Shown here in pieces: positions 39,501-53,800 of a DNA stretch of 64,000 bases. The stretch's first letter is position 1, and the number at the start of each line of letters is the position of its first letter. Below the pieces are notes generated by a model. It was not told where the DNA came from, made no database searches, and saw nothing but the letters and a program-made list of their open reading frames with translations. The stretch lies in NCBI RefSeq assembly GCF_000264905.1, contig NW_006763136.1, positions 229,934-293,933 on the forward strand. The letters are read 5' to 3'. Made by a program: the position numbers and the translations under genes. This stretch comes from Stereum hirsutum FP-91666 SS1 (lineage: Eukaryota > Basidiomycota > Agaricomycetes > Russulales > Stereaceae).

Positions 39501-39930
39501 CGCAGTACATACTCTCAAAACGGGCCACATCGCCACCCCACCTATTCGCATCCACACAAGCCCTAACCTCACACACCCTCTTATGAGCCACAAGCACCAT
39601 CGCGACCTCTTTCCAACTCAGCACACCCTCCTCCTCCTCCTGCAGCTCATCGACCCAAACCCTCCTCAACGGTCTCCCGAACCCAGCCTTCCTGCACTCG
39701 GTCTTCCAGAACGCGTCCTCCTCTGCATGTGTTCCGAACACGTAGAGTGAACGGAGAAAGGTGCAGGTGCGGGAGAGGGAGAGGTGGGATTCGAGGGTGG
39801 TTGTTGGGTGGTGATGGTGATGGTGGTGGTGGTGGGATAGAGGAGAGGAGAGGTGGGTGCGGATGGTTAGGAGGACGGAGGTGGGGAGGCCGAGCAAGCC
39901 TGGCGTCGTCGTCGTCGTTGGTGAAGCCAT
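36514..39930 (-). CDS. Large low-complexity F-box-like protein
   Basis: Exons are 39930-39513, 39435-38412 and 38197-36514; joins are phase-consistent and predict 1041 residues. The N-terminus (GLLGLPTSVLLTIRTHL..LSRTCTFLRSLY..EDAFWKTECRKAGFG) looks like an F-box followed by the usual FW..C. Most of the rest is Ser/Pro, His or acidic low complexity, broken by better conserved islands (FPDCRHKLFAPLAAHANAA; YNPDGVTLLDLN; NEAIQALTVYTDLVSSHAFPDLLDHLDHV; HRYPYVDLFEGWYTGLRERE; DAWKGGRVTVTEDDKAFEERI). The second intron (214 bp, GTTGCT donor) is the least certain join. A TATA element lies at 40057. The probable role is an SCF adaptor. Confidence 0.65.
37010..37155. repeat. Coding minisatellite, about 36 bp units
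   Basis: Four degenerate units built on GAGGATATCGAGCTGCCAA and TGCCGTCGTTC encode on the minus strand the motif SSNDG(I/V)(S/G)SS(I/M). They lie inside the F-box-like gene. Confidence 0.8.
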
Positions 39931-41369
39931 ATTACGATAGAGTTTAAGCTCAAAGACGATAATTCACACGAACACCGCAATGGCATAAGACGACGAAAAT
40001 CGGAAGAGGGAGAAGAGAGGAGAAGAAAACAGAAAAGCGCACGCAACGCGGCCCAACTTATATATGTACGTGAATGAGGATTATCCGCGGGAGGCCTGTG
40101 ATTGGACGAGAGCCACGAGCGCACGGAACGGGAAATGCGGGGTTCGATCGGGGAGAGGAAGGCACCCGGACGGGAACGCGTTATTTCCCCGCGTTATAGC
40201 CGGCCTTCATCCCTTTTTGTGACCGGGCGAATTGGATGCAATGTCTGGTGGAAGAGGTCATGCTATTGGTCGAACGAGAAGGACTTCGACCGGTGTGCAC
40301 CAATCGTGAACTCCAGGCCGTTGCAGCCACGCTATAACGAGTCAAACATAAGCCTAAAGCTTGCGCTTTTAGACGTCCTTCTTCCTTCTCGCTGACTGGG
40401 CGTTACATCTGACAGTATGCACACGTTCATACGCACCCGCTTTTACGAACGATTGCATGCACTGTTTCACGTCCTGGACCGTCGCACACCCCAACAAGTA
40501 ACCGCGCACCGACGCTCTGCTCTCTTGCTTTTCTTGGTGAGAGTATCATTGCGCGGCTCGCCCGCTCGTTCACGGATCTTGCGTGAGCTTATTGAACATT
40601 CAGCTTGCTCGAAGCCGGGTGGGAGCGAGTAACCGTTGTATGTAAGAGATCAATTGCAAGCTGAGAAGTTGGCAGGAAGATTGCGCCTCTGTCTTTGCGC
40701 CCCTCCTTCGCGTCTCTTGTCTCTGAATCCCATAAGTAACACACGGGGCGTGAGTACCGAGTGTTAGTGAAGATCTCTTCGGGATCTCTGCAGCTGGATG
40801 CCATTGTCGAAGCGCTCGAGTGTCGAGCGATGGGATGAGAGTTGGAGGAGAGTGCAGTCAGAATTAGTGGATGGTCGGCGCAGCCGCGCACGACTTCAAA
40901 GTTCAAGTACAAAAATCCTCGTAAAGAAAAGCATGGAAAAGAGGTGAAAGACATGTTTCCTTACTTACGTCCCATCCTCCAGCCCAGCCCAGCCAGGACG
41001 TTCATTAATCATTACTCGCACAGTGCGCTCACCTTTTCTTCCTCCGAGTCCTCGAGCTCTTTTACGGGAGCAAATTCGGAAGGAGGGATTCAGAAGCGAC
41101 GGCTACGGCACGCACGGTCCGTTTATCCGTCCGAAAGCACCGTGCCGTTCCGAGCTGGCCGAAAAGCGCGTCGAAATTCGAATTTTATCTCGAGAGTCGA
41201 CTGGTCTCCGGACGCGGCTCACGGTGGCCTGCAACATCACCTTCTCTTCCACCATACCCAACAGCCCAAACCAAACTAACCTCAAACCAACCCAACCAAC
41301 ATCCAAAGACCCACTGCAAAAGAGACGAAGACCGAAGCCTGAAGAGGGAAGCAAAGAACCAAGAACAAA
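39931..41369. other. Divergent intergenic region
   Basis: Upstream flanks of the F-box-like gene (minus) and MRPL24 (plus). Open readings here are short and unsupported. The interval 41260-41340 is rich in CAACC/CCAAAC, as in 5' leaders. Confidence 0.5.
40057..40064 (-). promoter_or_regulatory. TATA box of the F-box-like gene
   Basis: TATATAAG on the minus strand, about 125 bp upstream of the ATG at 39930. Confidence 0.5.
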
Positions 41370-42302
41370 ATGTTCCCCACCCTCCCAACCCTCGCCTCCT
41401 CCCTCTCGCGCGCCATCCAGCTCACCACCCCCGCGCATTCCGCGCCTTTCAAGAGGTCGCAGAATGGCCTGTTTCATGGGAAGATGAAGATTTATGGGAA
41501 TAGCGTGCCGTTTTCGAAGAAGAAGACGCGGAGGTGCGGTTTCATTCTTCTTCTTCATGGTACTTGACGCAGAGAGGAAGGAAGGCTGACGGTTGTTTGG
41601 ATGAAATGGGATGGCGTGGTGTGGTGTGGTGTTGGTGTGGTGTGGTGCGGATGGGATGGCGGAAATAGGTTCTGGCTCCCGAATCTGCAGAATAAGACAT
41701 TCAGGAGCGAGGCGCTGGATAAAGATGTAGAAGTGAAGGTCAGCACGAAGGCGTTGAAGACGATTCGCAAGGTGTGTTCCCTTCCTCTTCCTCCTCCTCC
41801 TCTCCCTCCCATCCCACTCACCCACCTCCTACTTACCCGCTCTCGCACCACACCCCCGCTCACGCACCGTCTCCCATCCATCCTCCAGTACGGCGGCATA
41901 GACCCCTACCTCCTGCAAACCCCCTCCTCCCTCCTCGGCTACGAAGGCATCCGCCTCCGCATCCTCGTGCACACCGCAACGCAAACGAACAACGCCATCG
42001 CCTCCCGCATCGCGAAACTCGGCACGGACGACCCTAAAACATTATTAGCCGACTTGCAGAAAGACGTGAAGAGGAACTGGAAGGATTGGGATTGGAATTC
42101 TAGGGTGGGGAAGTCAGATGTGGAGGGGGAGGGGGAGGGAGAGGGGGAGAGGCAGGAGAGGGAGGAGAGAAGGGAGAGGGTGATTTGGGAGGGGAATAGG
42201 TTGGGTAGGGAGGAGCGGGCGTTGGAGAGGAGGGCGGGGATCGATCCGGATGCGTGGATTAGGGAGGAGGAGAAGGAAGGTGCGTTTGCATTTGCGTTTT
42301 GA
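41370..42302 (+). CDS. MRPL24: Mitochondrial large-subunit ribosomal protein bL28m
   Basis: Exons are 41370-41533, 41669-41771 and 41889-42302; joins agree and predict 226 residues. The bL28 core is unmistakable: GLFHGKMKIYGNSVPFSKKKTRR, then FWLPNLQNKTFRSEAL, VKVSTKALKTIRK and YGGIDPYLLQT. The N-terminal 25 residues are Ser/Thr/Arg-containing without acids, as expected of a mitochondrial presequence. The C-terminal extension is long and charged (Glu/Arg repeats), typical of fungal mitoribosomal L28 and absent from bacterial L28. In budding yeast the equivalent is Mrpl24. Confidence 0.92.
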
Positions 42303-44887
42303 CGTTGCTTGTTGTTCGTTGTTGGGTTTTGAGTCCTATTTTCGTTGTGGGAGGCGCGGAAGTGGTTTCCTTCGCTCGTCGTTGCTGATCGTGTACGTTC
42401 TGCAGGATATATCATGGCATGATACATACATAATGCCCGAGTGGATTAATTCAATCTCCTATTTGCCTGACTCTACGTTCGAAAATGCCTGGTCGACCAT
42501 GTACCTGAACACCTTGAGAATCGCTCCGCGCGACTCAGTCCTGGCCACTCATTTAATGATACTCCGGTCAAGCTCGCTCCGGGTTCGAAAATACTCCACC
42601 TCCTCCAAGCGTGAAGTACTCGTGTTGGTACAGACCATGAGCGTCCGAATTTATTCACTGACCACTTATCATCCATTCTACATAGACTCGGCTGGCTCAT
42701 GCCAGGTCGCCGTCATCGAGCTACACAGGGAAAAGACAGGTGTACATAAACGAGGAATGAAAGTTTCGTTTCTCGTCCTTCAACATCGAGAGTCGTGTGG
42801 CCCGTTTGATGGAATCTAGGGCAATACTGTAATATAAAGGTGTGGACTCCAGACTTTCTAATTCATCTCGGGCGCATCAATCAACGCTCCTCCTACAGGC
42901 TACGTGCATCCTTTACTCATTCATGTACTCTTCCGCCTACAACAGATACGGTACCATGCTCCGTTGGCTTGTATAGGGCCTCCAGAGGTCCAGTCCGCTT
43001 CAGAGGTTTCCTGCGCCGCCAAACATTAATACGCACCGGGATCGGACCTCTGGGGTGGTTGCCTGTGGTCCTGCTTGCATCGAGATACTCAATGCTGAGC
43101 TCTGGACGGGCGACTCTGGGCCTTTGACCTTCTGCTCAATGCTGAACGGAGACCGTGACCATCCGTAGCTGTCTCAACCCCATGCATGCGCGTTCTTCCC
43201 GCTGTTGTATGGTATGTTAAATTTTAATATAGGACGCCCGTTCGCCCTCGTGATCCGACTCTGGAAGGACGAGATCTGGGAACCGGACGTAACGGGGCTC
43301 CAGTGCGCACGAGTGGTTCTTCTTTCTCGTCTCGTCTGCGCTCGGTAAGTTATCTATAGGGGCGAAGGGACCCTCGGGATTCGAGAGCTTCGTGTGACCC
43401 GCTGAGAGCTGAGAGCGAGCTGCTCAAAGTGGCTGACTGTCGGCCGCCTCGTGATCCCGATCTCGGGTGTGATAGAACGGTTTTGGATGGAAGGATTGTG
43501 GTTGGACGTAAGTCAGTATAATCAGGAATACTTACACCGGCTGGTAAGTTTCGTGTAAGTGGCCGCGGGTGATCGAGTCGACGGGGATTTGGTAAGCGAC
43601 GGGATATCCGGAGGAAAGCATCAAGAGCTGGGGAGAGCGGCTGGCAGCGGCTGGCATTATGCCAGTGGTCTTGCGCCCGGTTCCGGAGTGTGTACGCTGA
43701 TGTCTGTGCGAGACAGCATCGACTCGGAAGGCCTCGTCGTGCCTACGAAGGGGCCGACTCATAGAGTATTTTTAAGAAAAGTACAACTGGCTGCTAGATA
43801 CTCTAAGACTACTACATTAATACATACTAGCGTGCTCAACATCTTTGATACTTGGACCGCAGACGCAGAGGACAATTGTACGCGCCGCAGGCCCGAGAAA
43901 ATAGCCCCGAAGGTCTCTTTCAAGCAACGTTTGAGCATAAAATCCGGCCGTTGAGCGGTCCAAATCGAGAAGAGGGGCGAGCGGCATGTGCGAAGCTGTG
44001 CCACACCTTCTCGGACTCATCTCGCTTGCGAGAAACTTACTGGACTTGATCGCCAGTAAGTTTCGAAGCCTTCTGCAGTAAGTTTCCAGTAAGTTTAAGT
44101 TCGGCACGAACTTATTGCACTTATTGCTGCCAAACGACAGACCTTGGCAACTTATCCAGTAAGTTCGGCATGCCTCGTTAACACATGAGCCCCTTCGCTG
44201 GTGCTTTGCACTCATGATCGCGATCTTTTTTTCGGTCTCTTCTTCGTCATCAGAGTCCTTTCGCTACGCTGAAGCCTCGTAGCGCCACCATGCCTTCCTT
44301 CGTAGCACACGGGATGCATTTTTTGGGCCACAGTGTGGCACTCATTCCATACATCTAATGCCTCTTGCTCCCATAGTTTTCTCCAGACTCAAGTTCCTCC
44401 ATGGAATAATATAGTTTAATTTATTGGGGAATCAAGTACTCAAGATGTAACATACACATATACAGCTATGCATAAGGGTGCTGGACAAGAAATTGCTGTT
44501 GAAGCTAAGTACTGTGGCACAAGAACTGAGAGCAAAATGAGGAAAAACTCGTACATAAATTCCACTTGCAGTTATGAGAGATCGCTCGAGGCAATGAGGA
44601 GAGAAACACATATCATATAAGCATATATAGCTCGAAAGCATCGAGAAAGAAGAGAGCGAAGAAGTTCGACCACTGGAAGCAAAGTGGCGGCGCGCGAAGC
44701 GCGACGCCCAACGGAGGCAGGTGGACGCACGTGGAGTGGCTGTGCCGTGCCGCGGCCGGCCGATCAATATACGATCGACGGCTGCGGAAGCGCCCGGAAA
44801 GGCGAATTCCCTGTAAGTTTCTCGAGATAAGTGAAGGTGAGGTTGATTGACTTGGCTTGGCTTACATTTGGGTCGGTCGGGCCTCAC
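42303..44887. other. Gene-poor region
   Basis: No exon with recognisable or splice-consistent coding sequence. It contains the CAGTAAGTT cluster at 44054-44165 and short inverted fragments around 42980-43055 (CAGAGGTCC / GGACCTCTG). Confidence 0.45.
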
Positions 44888-47800
44888 TCGACGAGTTGTG
44901 TCGGTATGCTCTGTACGTTCTCATCTGTGTAGGTGGTTCTGTTGGCCCATGTAGGTGACTGAACGGAATCAATACATCGCAGAACGTAACAAGTCGAGCG
45001 CTTTGTACATACCATCAGCAAAGGTGCAAATCCCGCCTAGAGAGCTCGAGGCGGCAAGAGATCCCAGAAGGCTCCAGAGTATTTTATTCTCTTGCCGACG
45101 TCTGGGAGCACCGGTCTGAAAGAATCAAGACATGAAACGCAGCAACCGCATCGGTCATCATTCAGCTCATTCGCCAAGAGCGACATGCTGGCCTGGACAT
45201 ATGAAGGAAGGATAAGCCTGAAGATTGCTCAAGCTTGCCCTAAACTGAGCGCTGAGCACGGAGGCGTGTTAGCGTGACGCGTCTCAACAGGTCTCGACAA
45301 CTGTGGTGCTGCCCTGGTCCACCTTGGCCACCACACATGTCCGCAACCGGCTCTCGCGAGCTTCATTCTCAACCGCATCTACTCAGCTGGCAGATATTGC
45401 CATCAGCAAAGGTGGCTTCAATGTATCCGGTGCGTGTTGCTCACTAGTCGCCAAGTATGCTCTCGTTCATCTATCGTTGAGTTTATACATGGCCGTCATT
45501 GAGGCTATGTTGTGGCGGATTCAGAGGACGTTGGACGAGAGGAGTCAGTGCTTGCTAGAACTTCAAGGGAATGTTAGGTCAGTAACCATTAGTCTTGGTA
45601 GTTAGGTACATGCATATCTCGTACGTCGTGTGCAGCATTCACTTCATCGTGTTCAGCGACCTCCGTTTCCGAAACGGCGTTCTTGCGTTTCCCTGACCCA
45701 TACCTACCTCATCAGTCCGCATTCTCGCGATCTCCTCCTGTGGTTATCGACGTTTGCTGGCCTCGACTTTTATTCGTTTGCCGCATCGTGCAAACGAGTA
45801 CGGACACTCTAGTACAACCGTCTCAGTCCGCTCGTTAACTTCGTTTACCTATTCGGTCCGATACATTCTCTATCTCCTCCGTTCGTGCCATGCACCCCCT
45901 CCACCGTATCCGCCTACGTTACCACTGCTTCATGACTCGCCTGCCTATAGCCTACCCTCGAACGTTCGCGGCACAACACCTTTTTTACCCGTTGCCCTCC
46001 CCATCGAACATGTATCACTTCTGTACATATCATAACTACGCACAAATATAGTCGAGATGTCCAATATCACCCTTCGGACAGATATAGAAAACCAACCGAG
46101 AAAACGGGCGCAAAAAGAGTGTTCTCTTTTGCCAAGGACAGCGATCGACGAGTGATCGGATGAATAACGCGTGCTCTGCGACGCGTCTTGACGCGTCTCG
46201 GAGCTCTCTAGGAGGCTCTCAATAGAGGGGGTGTCTCTAGGGTCACTTGCCGTTCTTGGAGCTCTTGCTAGAGCTAGCAAGAGCCTCCCAACTTTGCTGA
46301 TGACGGGTCAAGGATCAAAGAGGTTCGTATTCATATCATGACTTCTTCGAGCGTCTCGGGTGGTCTTTCATCTCGGTGTGTTCCACAGGTTCTGACTTGG
46401 CTGAAAACAAAAACGCCGGCTCTACTGTAAACGCCAGTCTGGCAACAAAAGATGCTCGGATGGACCCACAATCGTTCCTCGGTGACTTGGGCTAAACTTG
46501 AACGGTGGTAACATGGTCGGTTTTCTCTTCCCAATCGATCTGTACACTGGCCTCATTGGTGATCGATACACAGGGGAGCCCGATCTCTTGCCTTTCGCAG
46601 CGCGCAAAGTGTCTCTACAGTAAGCAGTATCTTCGATAAGTAGCGGATCTTGGGACGGTTTTGGACTTACTGACGGGATCTGACCTTCTGTGTGGGGAAT
46701 AGGGCTCAGAAGGCTGCACAGCGCAGTGGGGAATAGGAAGCGGCTGCACAGCGCAACACAGGCCTTCTAACGCCTCCGGATCCTTGAGATCTCGACACGT
46801 ACTCTACTTACGCTTTGCCAGTGGTTCTTTGGTTCGTTTGCCGCTCTCCTCCCTTCGAGGGTTAGTAAACTTGACTCTTCCCTTCCCACCTTCCCTCATT
46901 TCCAACATTCGTCCCACCCTTTCAATAGACCCGGCCACTTCGTGACCATCTTCTTCAAGCTCGTCCCATCCCACACTTATCCTCGCCTTCACCCCGCATC
47001 GGCAACGCTTGTTTCCCCGGATCTGCCTCGTCCGAGAGAGGTAACGCCTTGCGCCCGTCGCCTACCGTGAGTTCGATATAGGTTGTCTGTGTCGAGTACT
47101 ACTAACGAGGACCCTTGCTTGTGACCAGTTCTCTGCACTAGGCTGGCTGGCCAGTCATTCGTGCCGGCGGTACTGTATTCTGCTTTGATTCGACCATCGC
47201 CCATCCCATCCGTATAGTCAGCGGGCTCCCGAGATTTCAGAGGAGATGAAGAGCTGGAAGATTCGCGGGCAATGTGGTGGTTTGCGCTTGTGACTCTGTC
47301 TTAGACTTGAATCCGAACGTGGTCGTTTGGATGATTGGGTTCGGCCTGGATAGGTCTGGATGGGTGCACTGATACTTTGGATCGATGTATGCTATCCTCT
47401 TCTTCGTATGCTGCGCTTCCCTATGGCCTATCTCCGTGAGACAAGCCGATTACTGAAACTCACAACTCAGGCTCGACATGCGCTTCGCCCCATCTCGGAA
47501 CTCGTTGGTTACAATACGTCCGCCTCGGTCAGCGCGCTCTTGACCGTTCATTCCCTCTGGTCACGACCACGGTTCTGAAGACGCCTATGTATCCCCGTAC
47601 TGACAGCGAGGCACGACGCAGAGCTTCAGGCTCTGAGGCCGAAGGCTTGACTCGATCTATCAGCTTCATATCCCCTACCAGCATCACTGACTCTCTTTCT
47701 AGGGCTCATGCGTAAGTTATATATGGGCGGGCGCAAACGCCGTAGATCAATCCTATCGCGGGTCCGAGTCCAAACGGGATAGATCTTTTTCTTCAGGGCT

Positions 47801-50800
47801 TCGGCCAGGGCACTTGTAGGAGATTAGAGGCTTTGCGCCCCCGGGTTCGAAGAGTGTTTCACATTGTTGGTTGACCACGAGTTCTATGGAGGATCCCTGT
47901 TGCTTCCTGAGACGACTTGTGCTATGGTAAGGGCGTAAGTATCTGAATACACCGCTGATCGATTGTATCTCTTGGTGGCTTATGTTGAACGCACTTTCGC
48001 CCCCTCTTACTGCTCACTGTAGACTGGCTAAGATCTGAGCTGCAGAGCTCGTCGTCTAGTCATGGTTACGGGTGTCGACGGTAGATGATACATTCTCCTC
48101 GAATACATTCACTTGTCCCGGATCTCAAAGTATAGGTCTGAACTAAACATTGCGTCGTCTGCGCCCTTCTTGGCGTAATCCCCAGGGATCGCTTTCCTCC
48201 CAATGCGACAGCCGCACTGCGCTGTGTCTGTGCGAAAACGCTCAGGGGCTTCTACCTTCTGAACCCGTGTATTCTCCGTTCCCGCGTTCAGCTGAACGCT
48301 CGGATCACGAGTCGGAACGAAGGCCTTCTCTCGGATTATAGATCGTTGTGGGTCCCCATTTCCGCGTCTCGTGGACGTTCGGTTTGGTGCCTTTCGCACA
48401 GAGAGCTTCCATTGATCATGAGTCCCCTTCAGGGGTTCCTGTCAATGCATTATGTCCGAGCCGAGGAAGTCTTCTTGACTATCCGGGGGTCGTTCACTCT
48501 AACCACTTCTGACTGTCTTCTGTCCTTCGGCTTCCGCTGGCAAGCCGTTCGTGGCTCTGTGTGGACCTCAGGTTGGTACTGTTGCTTCGCTGTATCTTTG
48601 GTCACTTGCACGGGAACGATTGTATAGACATCGGCCCCTTTCCCGTTCAGTCCTACTATCATGCCTATCGCTATTTTCAGGCAGGCAAGGCTCAAGTCGA
48701 CTCGTTTCTGTTTTCTGCCATCGAAGCTCCGAGTGAGCTCTTTGATGCTTTATATTTCTCGTCTGTCGCCTTATGCAACTACTTACGATGGGGTGAGGAG
48801 GTGACTTCACCTGCCAATAGATATCTTCGATTGCATCGCGCGAAAGTTTTTTTCCTTAGAGAAATATCTTTGCTTCATCTTCCACTGCAACCTACCCCTG
48901 GAAGTAGCACCCGCAACGGGATCATAGACCTACCCATGTCACACGCAGTTGCCAGTGTACGACTAGTGGCCGCCTGGCGAAATGGCATCGCGTCTGACTA
49001 CGATCCCGATATACCACATCCGTTGTTCGTTAAAATTAGGAGATTTCAGGTTCGACCCCTATGGTGGTCACATGCATTTCGAACGATGTCACTTTTGTCC
49101 ACTTTCGTGAAAAAGTTGGGCCTGACGCCGAATAATGGTAAGTAGTAGTACTGGCACGCCACTCGCCGGCTGCTCCATGTGTTCGGATCGGGATGGTGGT
49201 CAGGTACTGATTTGAAGCACAACGTCTTGAAAAAGGTTGTGAAAAAGTTGAAAGTTGGCCGTGCGGGGATTGCCGGCGAGGTTCAAACACGATTTTATAC
49301 AGTGCCAAGCAAGCGCCGAGACGATCTCGCTCGAACAACTTGAAGAACCCTCGCGGTCTTTAGTCTCCTTTACAGACCTTTATAGTGATCAAAATCGATC
49401 ACTGTTATACCTCGTCTTCGAGTCCGCCGTGGATGATTCGATGCAGGAATGAGAGTTCTTTTTGGGAGAGTCTCCGAGGTACTTAGTACCCCCCCGTTTA
49501 GTACTGCGTTTCTAGTAAGCTCGTAGAAGTCGAGTTTCCGTAGATTCTTTTACATGGGCATTGGATCATACAAGTCACGACTAGGGATATATTGGTGGAT
49601 GTTCACATACTAATGGTATGAATCTACGATAGTTGACAGCAATGCATTCAGAAATACCACCAATCGTCGTTGATAACCACCGTCAAACCTTCACTTCTAC
49701 ACTTCTCGATGATATCCCACTCTTCAGGCAGATTATCCTTCATCCAGTTCGCATCGTCCGAGCCTAACGTGAGCATACCCAGCTTCGATGCACTGTGGGC
49801 TCTCGAATCCACGACCGCATCCTTCGGAACTCGCCAACGCGACTTGACCATACTCGCTAGCGCAGTGTACAGTTGTCTCGGATATGGATTCTCAAGGCAT
49901 TCGTGGTGGCGGTAAATGCTGATGTTCTCCAGGAAAGGGTTGGAGTAGTCGGAATCGTTACGGCGGTCTTCGAAGGGGTGTAATGTAAGAGACTCCAACA
50001 TCTTTCCACCTAGGACGTCGTAGTTATCGACCATGGTGAAGGATCTGAGTCGCCAGCAGGATCGAATGTATTCCAAAAGGAGCTCCTCCGAAGCAAAAGA
50101 GATGTGTCTGAGAGACAGTGCCTCAAGCGTCTCACGTCGAGCGTAGAGGAAGGCGGAGAATCGTTCGTGGAGAACTATCGCGGCGGATCTACGAGGTGTA
50201 CCGTGAGCGTCGAGGATGAACGAGGCTAGCATGGGTGCATCGACAACGGTGAGGAAGTATGCTGTGAGGAGCCAGCTCGATGAGATGATTTCGAGGATCA
50301 AAAGCTGGCTGAGTTTCAAAGGACATGCATTCATAGAGGGCAGGTTGCGAGGGTGTAGGTGAGAAAACTCTCCATCGAATTCAAGGGACAGGTGGGACAG
50401 CTTGACGCAATGGCCTAGGACGCTTGCAAACCGGTCAAGGTCGAAAGATCTGGGTTGGATGTCCTGATGGCTGGAACCGCGGGTATCTGGTATGGTCAAG
50501 GAGAGGGAAATGATATTGGCCCATGGCAGCATTAACTCGTAGAGTGTTGAATGAGTCAGGGCAATTTGGTTTAGGTTAGGCGCGTTCTCCAGAGCTTGAC
50601 CAGTGCATGTCAGATCCCAATCAACTTCACCCTCCGATCTCTCCTCCACCGGTGTCTCTGTCTGCAACTGAAGGAACTTCAGGTAAGGGTGCGGTTTTGG
50701 CGCGAGGACTGGATAGTCTGCCTGCGAGAGAAGAGGAGAGCAACACAAATTGACGGCTTTCCAGCGGGGAGAATGATCACAGACGAGGCGCAGATAGCGC

Positions 50801-53800
50801 TCGACCACATGTGTCCGACTTTCATCCGAGATGTCCAATGTTATGGACAACGGTACGTCGCGCGACAATAACAGCCATGCTGTAATAACTTTGAAGAAGG
50901 ATTCGAGACAATCCTCGCCCGAAGGAGCTTTCGGGAGTGTCAGCTGGGACCAGAGTCGGGATATCGAGATCGCGATTTCCCGCCATCGGCGACAGACAAG
51001 GGTCAGAAATATTGGAGGAGGGGCGCATATGTCGTCGGGGAGGGTATTTAGAAATATCGTTGATAATAACTCGACCGGAAGGCGTTCTATCTGGTAGCCA
51101 TTTCGACCGAATAGGTTGACCAAACTATATGCATAATAGTTAGAAACCGAAGATTGCAGAGCATAGAAGATTGTGGCGTCACCGTGAATATTTGTCCTCA
51201 GGCTTGATTCGATTGCGTGTCATAACCGATGGACGGCAGACTGATCAAGGGATAGCAACGGAAGGGAAGAATCCTAGAGACTAAGGAATGATGCAGCTGG
51301 AGTGGATGTCGAGAGGACCAATCTTCGGCACTGTGAGAACGAAAGGCTGAGAGACTTCGGCAGGACTGGGAAGAGCAGGGTCAGAATCGCGCCTTTTATA
51401 AGATGGCTGAAGCGGCCTAGAACACGGACAGTAGCGCTGGTGATTACAATAACAAGGATATTTGGAATGTATTGTTCCGGCTCTGGCACAAGAAAACAAG
51501 GGGATCGTAGCGGAATAATCCGGAAAGCGGTGAGGCCTGTGTGCCCGTTTCGGCATTAGACAAAGGACAAAGCGACGAAAATGTTGGATTTTGCGTAGCT
51601 TCACTGCTTTGGTTAACGCACATATCGTTCGGCGAGAATGTGGCAAGGTTGAGCGGCAATATAGAGGCACAAATTCTGCTGGCCATCATCCCACCATTCC
51701 CATTTTGTACAATCATAATGTGGCAGATTCATCGGTGGTAGGTGGCGCTAGTACAGGTAACGCCACACCCGAATCATGTCTGATCAATGCCGCTACCATG
51801 CGGCAGGCGCGATGGATCCCTCGTTGCAAGTCATACAATCCCAGTCAAAAGGAGGTGACTTACGCGTTAGCAGGTTGCGAGAGACAGCAGGCATTTTGGT
51901 ATTGCAGGACTGCGTAAAAGTTGACCCTTCCTGTAGGTCTGAGCCGTACATAAGACGAAAGCCGGAGCTGCATGATAGAGTCCAAGGCTGAACACAAAAT
52001 CAAACGTGCATATTGAAACACTGTCTGTTTGTTGGACTGGCGCTGTACGGCGTTGGGTTCTTTCGATACGTGTAGTATCGCGCCATAAGCGAAGCCCTGG
52101 AGATGGAACGCACTGTGCGAGAGGCATCAGGAGATATCTCACTTGTTCTCGTCAGCAGGAGATGAGACGCGTCCTACGAGAGAGTATCGAGGCAAAGAAA
52201 GTGGGCACGTCCCTTCAATAAGAAGACCATCGATAGGTCAAGCCAGGCCGTCGACGCCAAACTAATGCCACTATGTGGCTTATTGGTAGCCACAATATTG
52301 GTTACCATCTCGGCCTCGTACAAACTGCCTCAGAATACTTCTCAACAATCGTACAAGCATCAAGCATAGAACATGCGTCAAGAGCGTGTGACATCCTAGC
52401 CTCAAAATTCGAAGCTTTGGTTCAAGTCCTCGTATAGGTGTTCCTTCATCCCCGGGGGCATTTTTGGTGTCTTACCGTCCGCTTCGAGGATATAACCTGT
52501 ACGATGCGAATAACACCGCGAGTGATTATTTTGAGCTCCCGGGTAGAATCATAGTGAAGAAGACGTACGGAACGGCATTTCTACACTCTCCTTGGCGTTG
52601 AATGTGACGGTAGGAAAGTCCTATACAGGCACAAAGTGTGAAGACGCAGGCGCAACGACGAGAGTTTATGGTTCACGTACAACGTAGGGGATCTTGTCGA
52701 GTGGAACTGCCGAATCATGAATTGTTCAATATTTTGATCGTGGTGGGTAAATGATCTTATGGATGCGACGTACTCTTGTCTTGGACGACCAATTTCGTGA
52801 CACCAAGAGCAGTATCGGTCGTCATTTGTACAGGTCCTAGACGCCTACCTGGGAAGCCGAGGGCACGCAACTCCGATGTTCGGTCGCGGGGTGGGTCATC
52901 GCCTTCGGTGACAGGTGCATGAAAGATGATATTACTTCAATATCAAGCAAAAAGGAGGAAGTCGGTCGGACACGCACCCAAGATGCCCTGTACGACATGG
53001 AAGAGTTGAACTCGTCAAACAAAACTATGCAACGGACGTTCGGCGAACCACTCACCCCAAACAAGAATCCAGCAAATCGCCCATCTCCATCCTCCGGACT
53101 CAACTCTGTCTCAGCCTTCGGATCCAATAAACACACATTCTCTAGCCGTAACTCGCAATTCGAATCGTTAAGCAGATGCATAATCCCCTCCTCTAGGCAG
53201 CTGGCCTTCGCCAATCCAATCGTCGCAGATTTTGGCCCCGTGATATTTTGTGGAGATGCATCGCCCGAGGAGAGAAGTTGAGAAGGGGAAGAGGGGTCGA
53301 GGAACGCGTCAGAAAGAGATTTTGATGCGGTGCGAGATAGATGAGTGAATTTGACGGTGGATTTTGAACCGGCAAGTGTTCTCATATGCTACGGAAACGA
53401 AAGAAAAGACGGCTTGGGTCAGGCTTTGTCGGCAGGTAAAAGTAGTGAAAACACACGTTGTATTCAAGTTCAACCCATCGGGGCAAGGCACGAGCCGTCT
53501 CATCATCTTCTTCCATGTGCTCTAGGACAAGTAAACCCCATTCGCGTACAAACGGTCCTATCGTCAATACTCAGACAAAGTTGTAGTAAAGGCAGCTCAC
53601 CGATAATATAGGTAAAGCCCACGGTAAGATCTGACGGGGCCATTATTTTGGTCTGAAAGTGAGTTGGTTAAGAATCGGTAGCGAAGATACTAAGAGTATT
53701 ATTATTATGGGCGTGATTTGGATAGATCTGTGCAAGACGATAAGTTTTCGAGTTCGGAGTGTTCAGTTCAAAGAGAGTTGGGCGCCACGGCTGGTGGCAC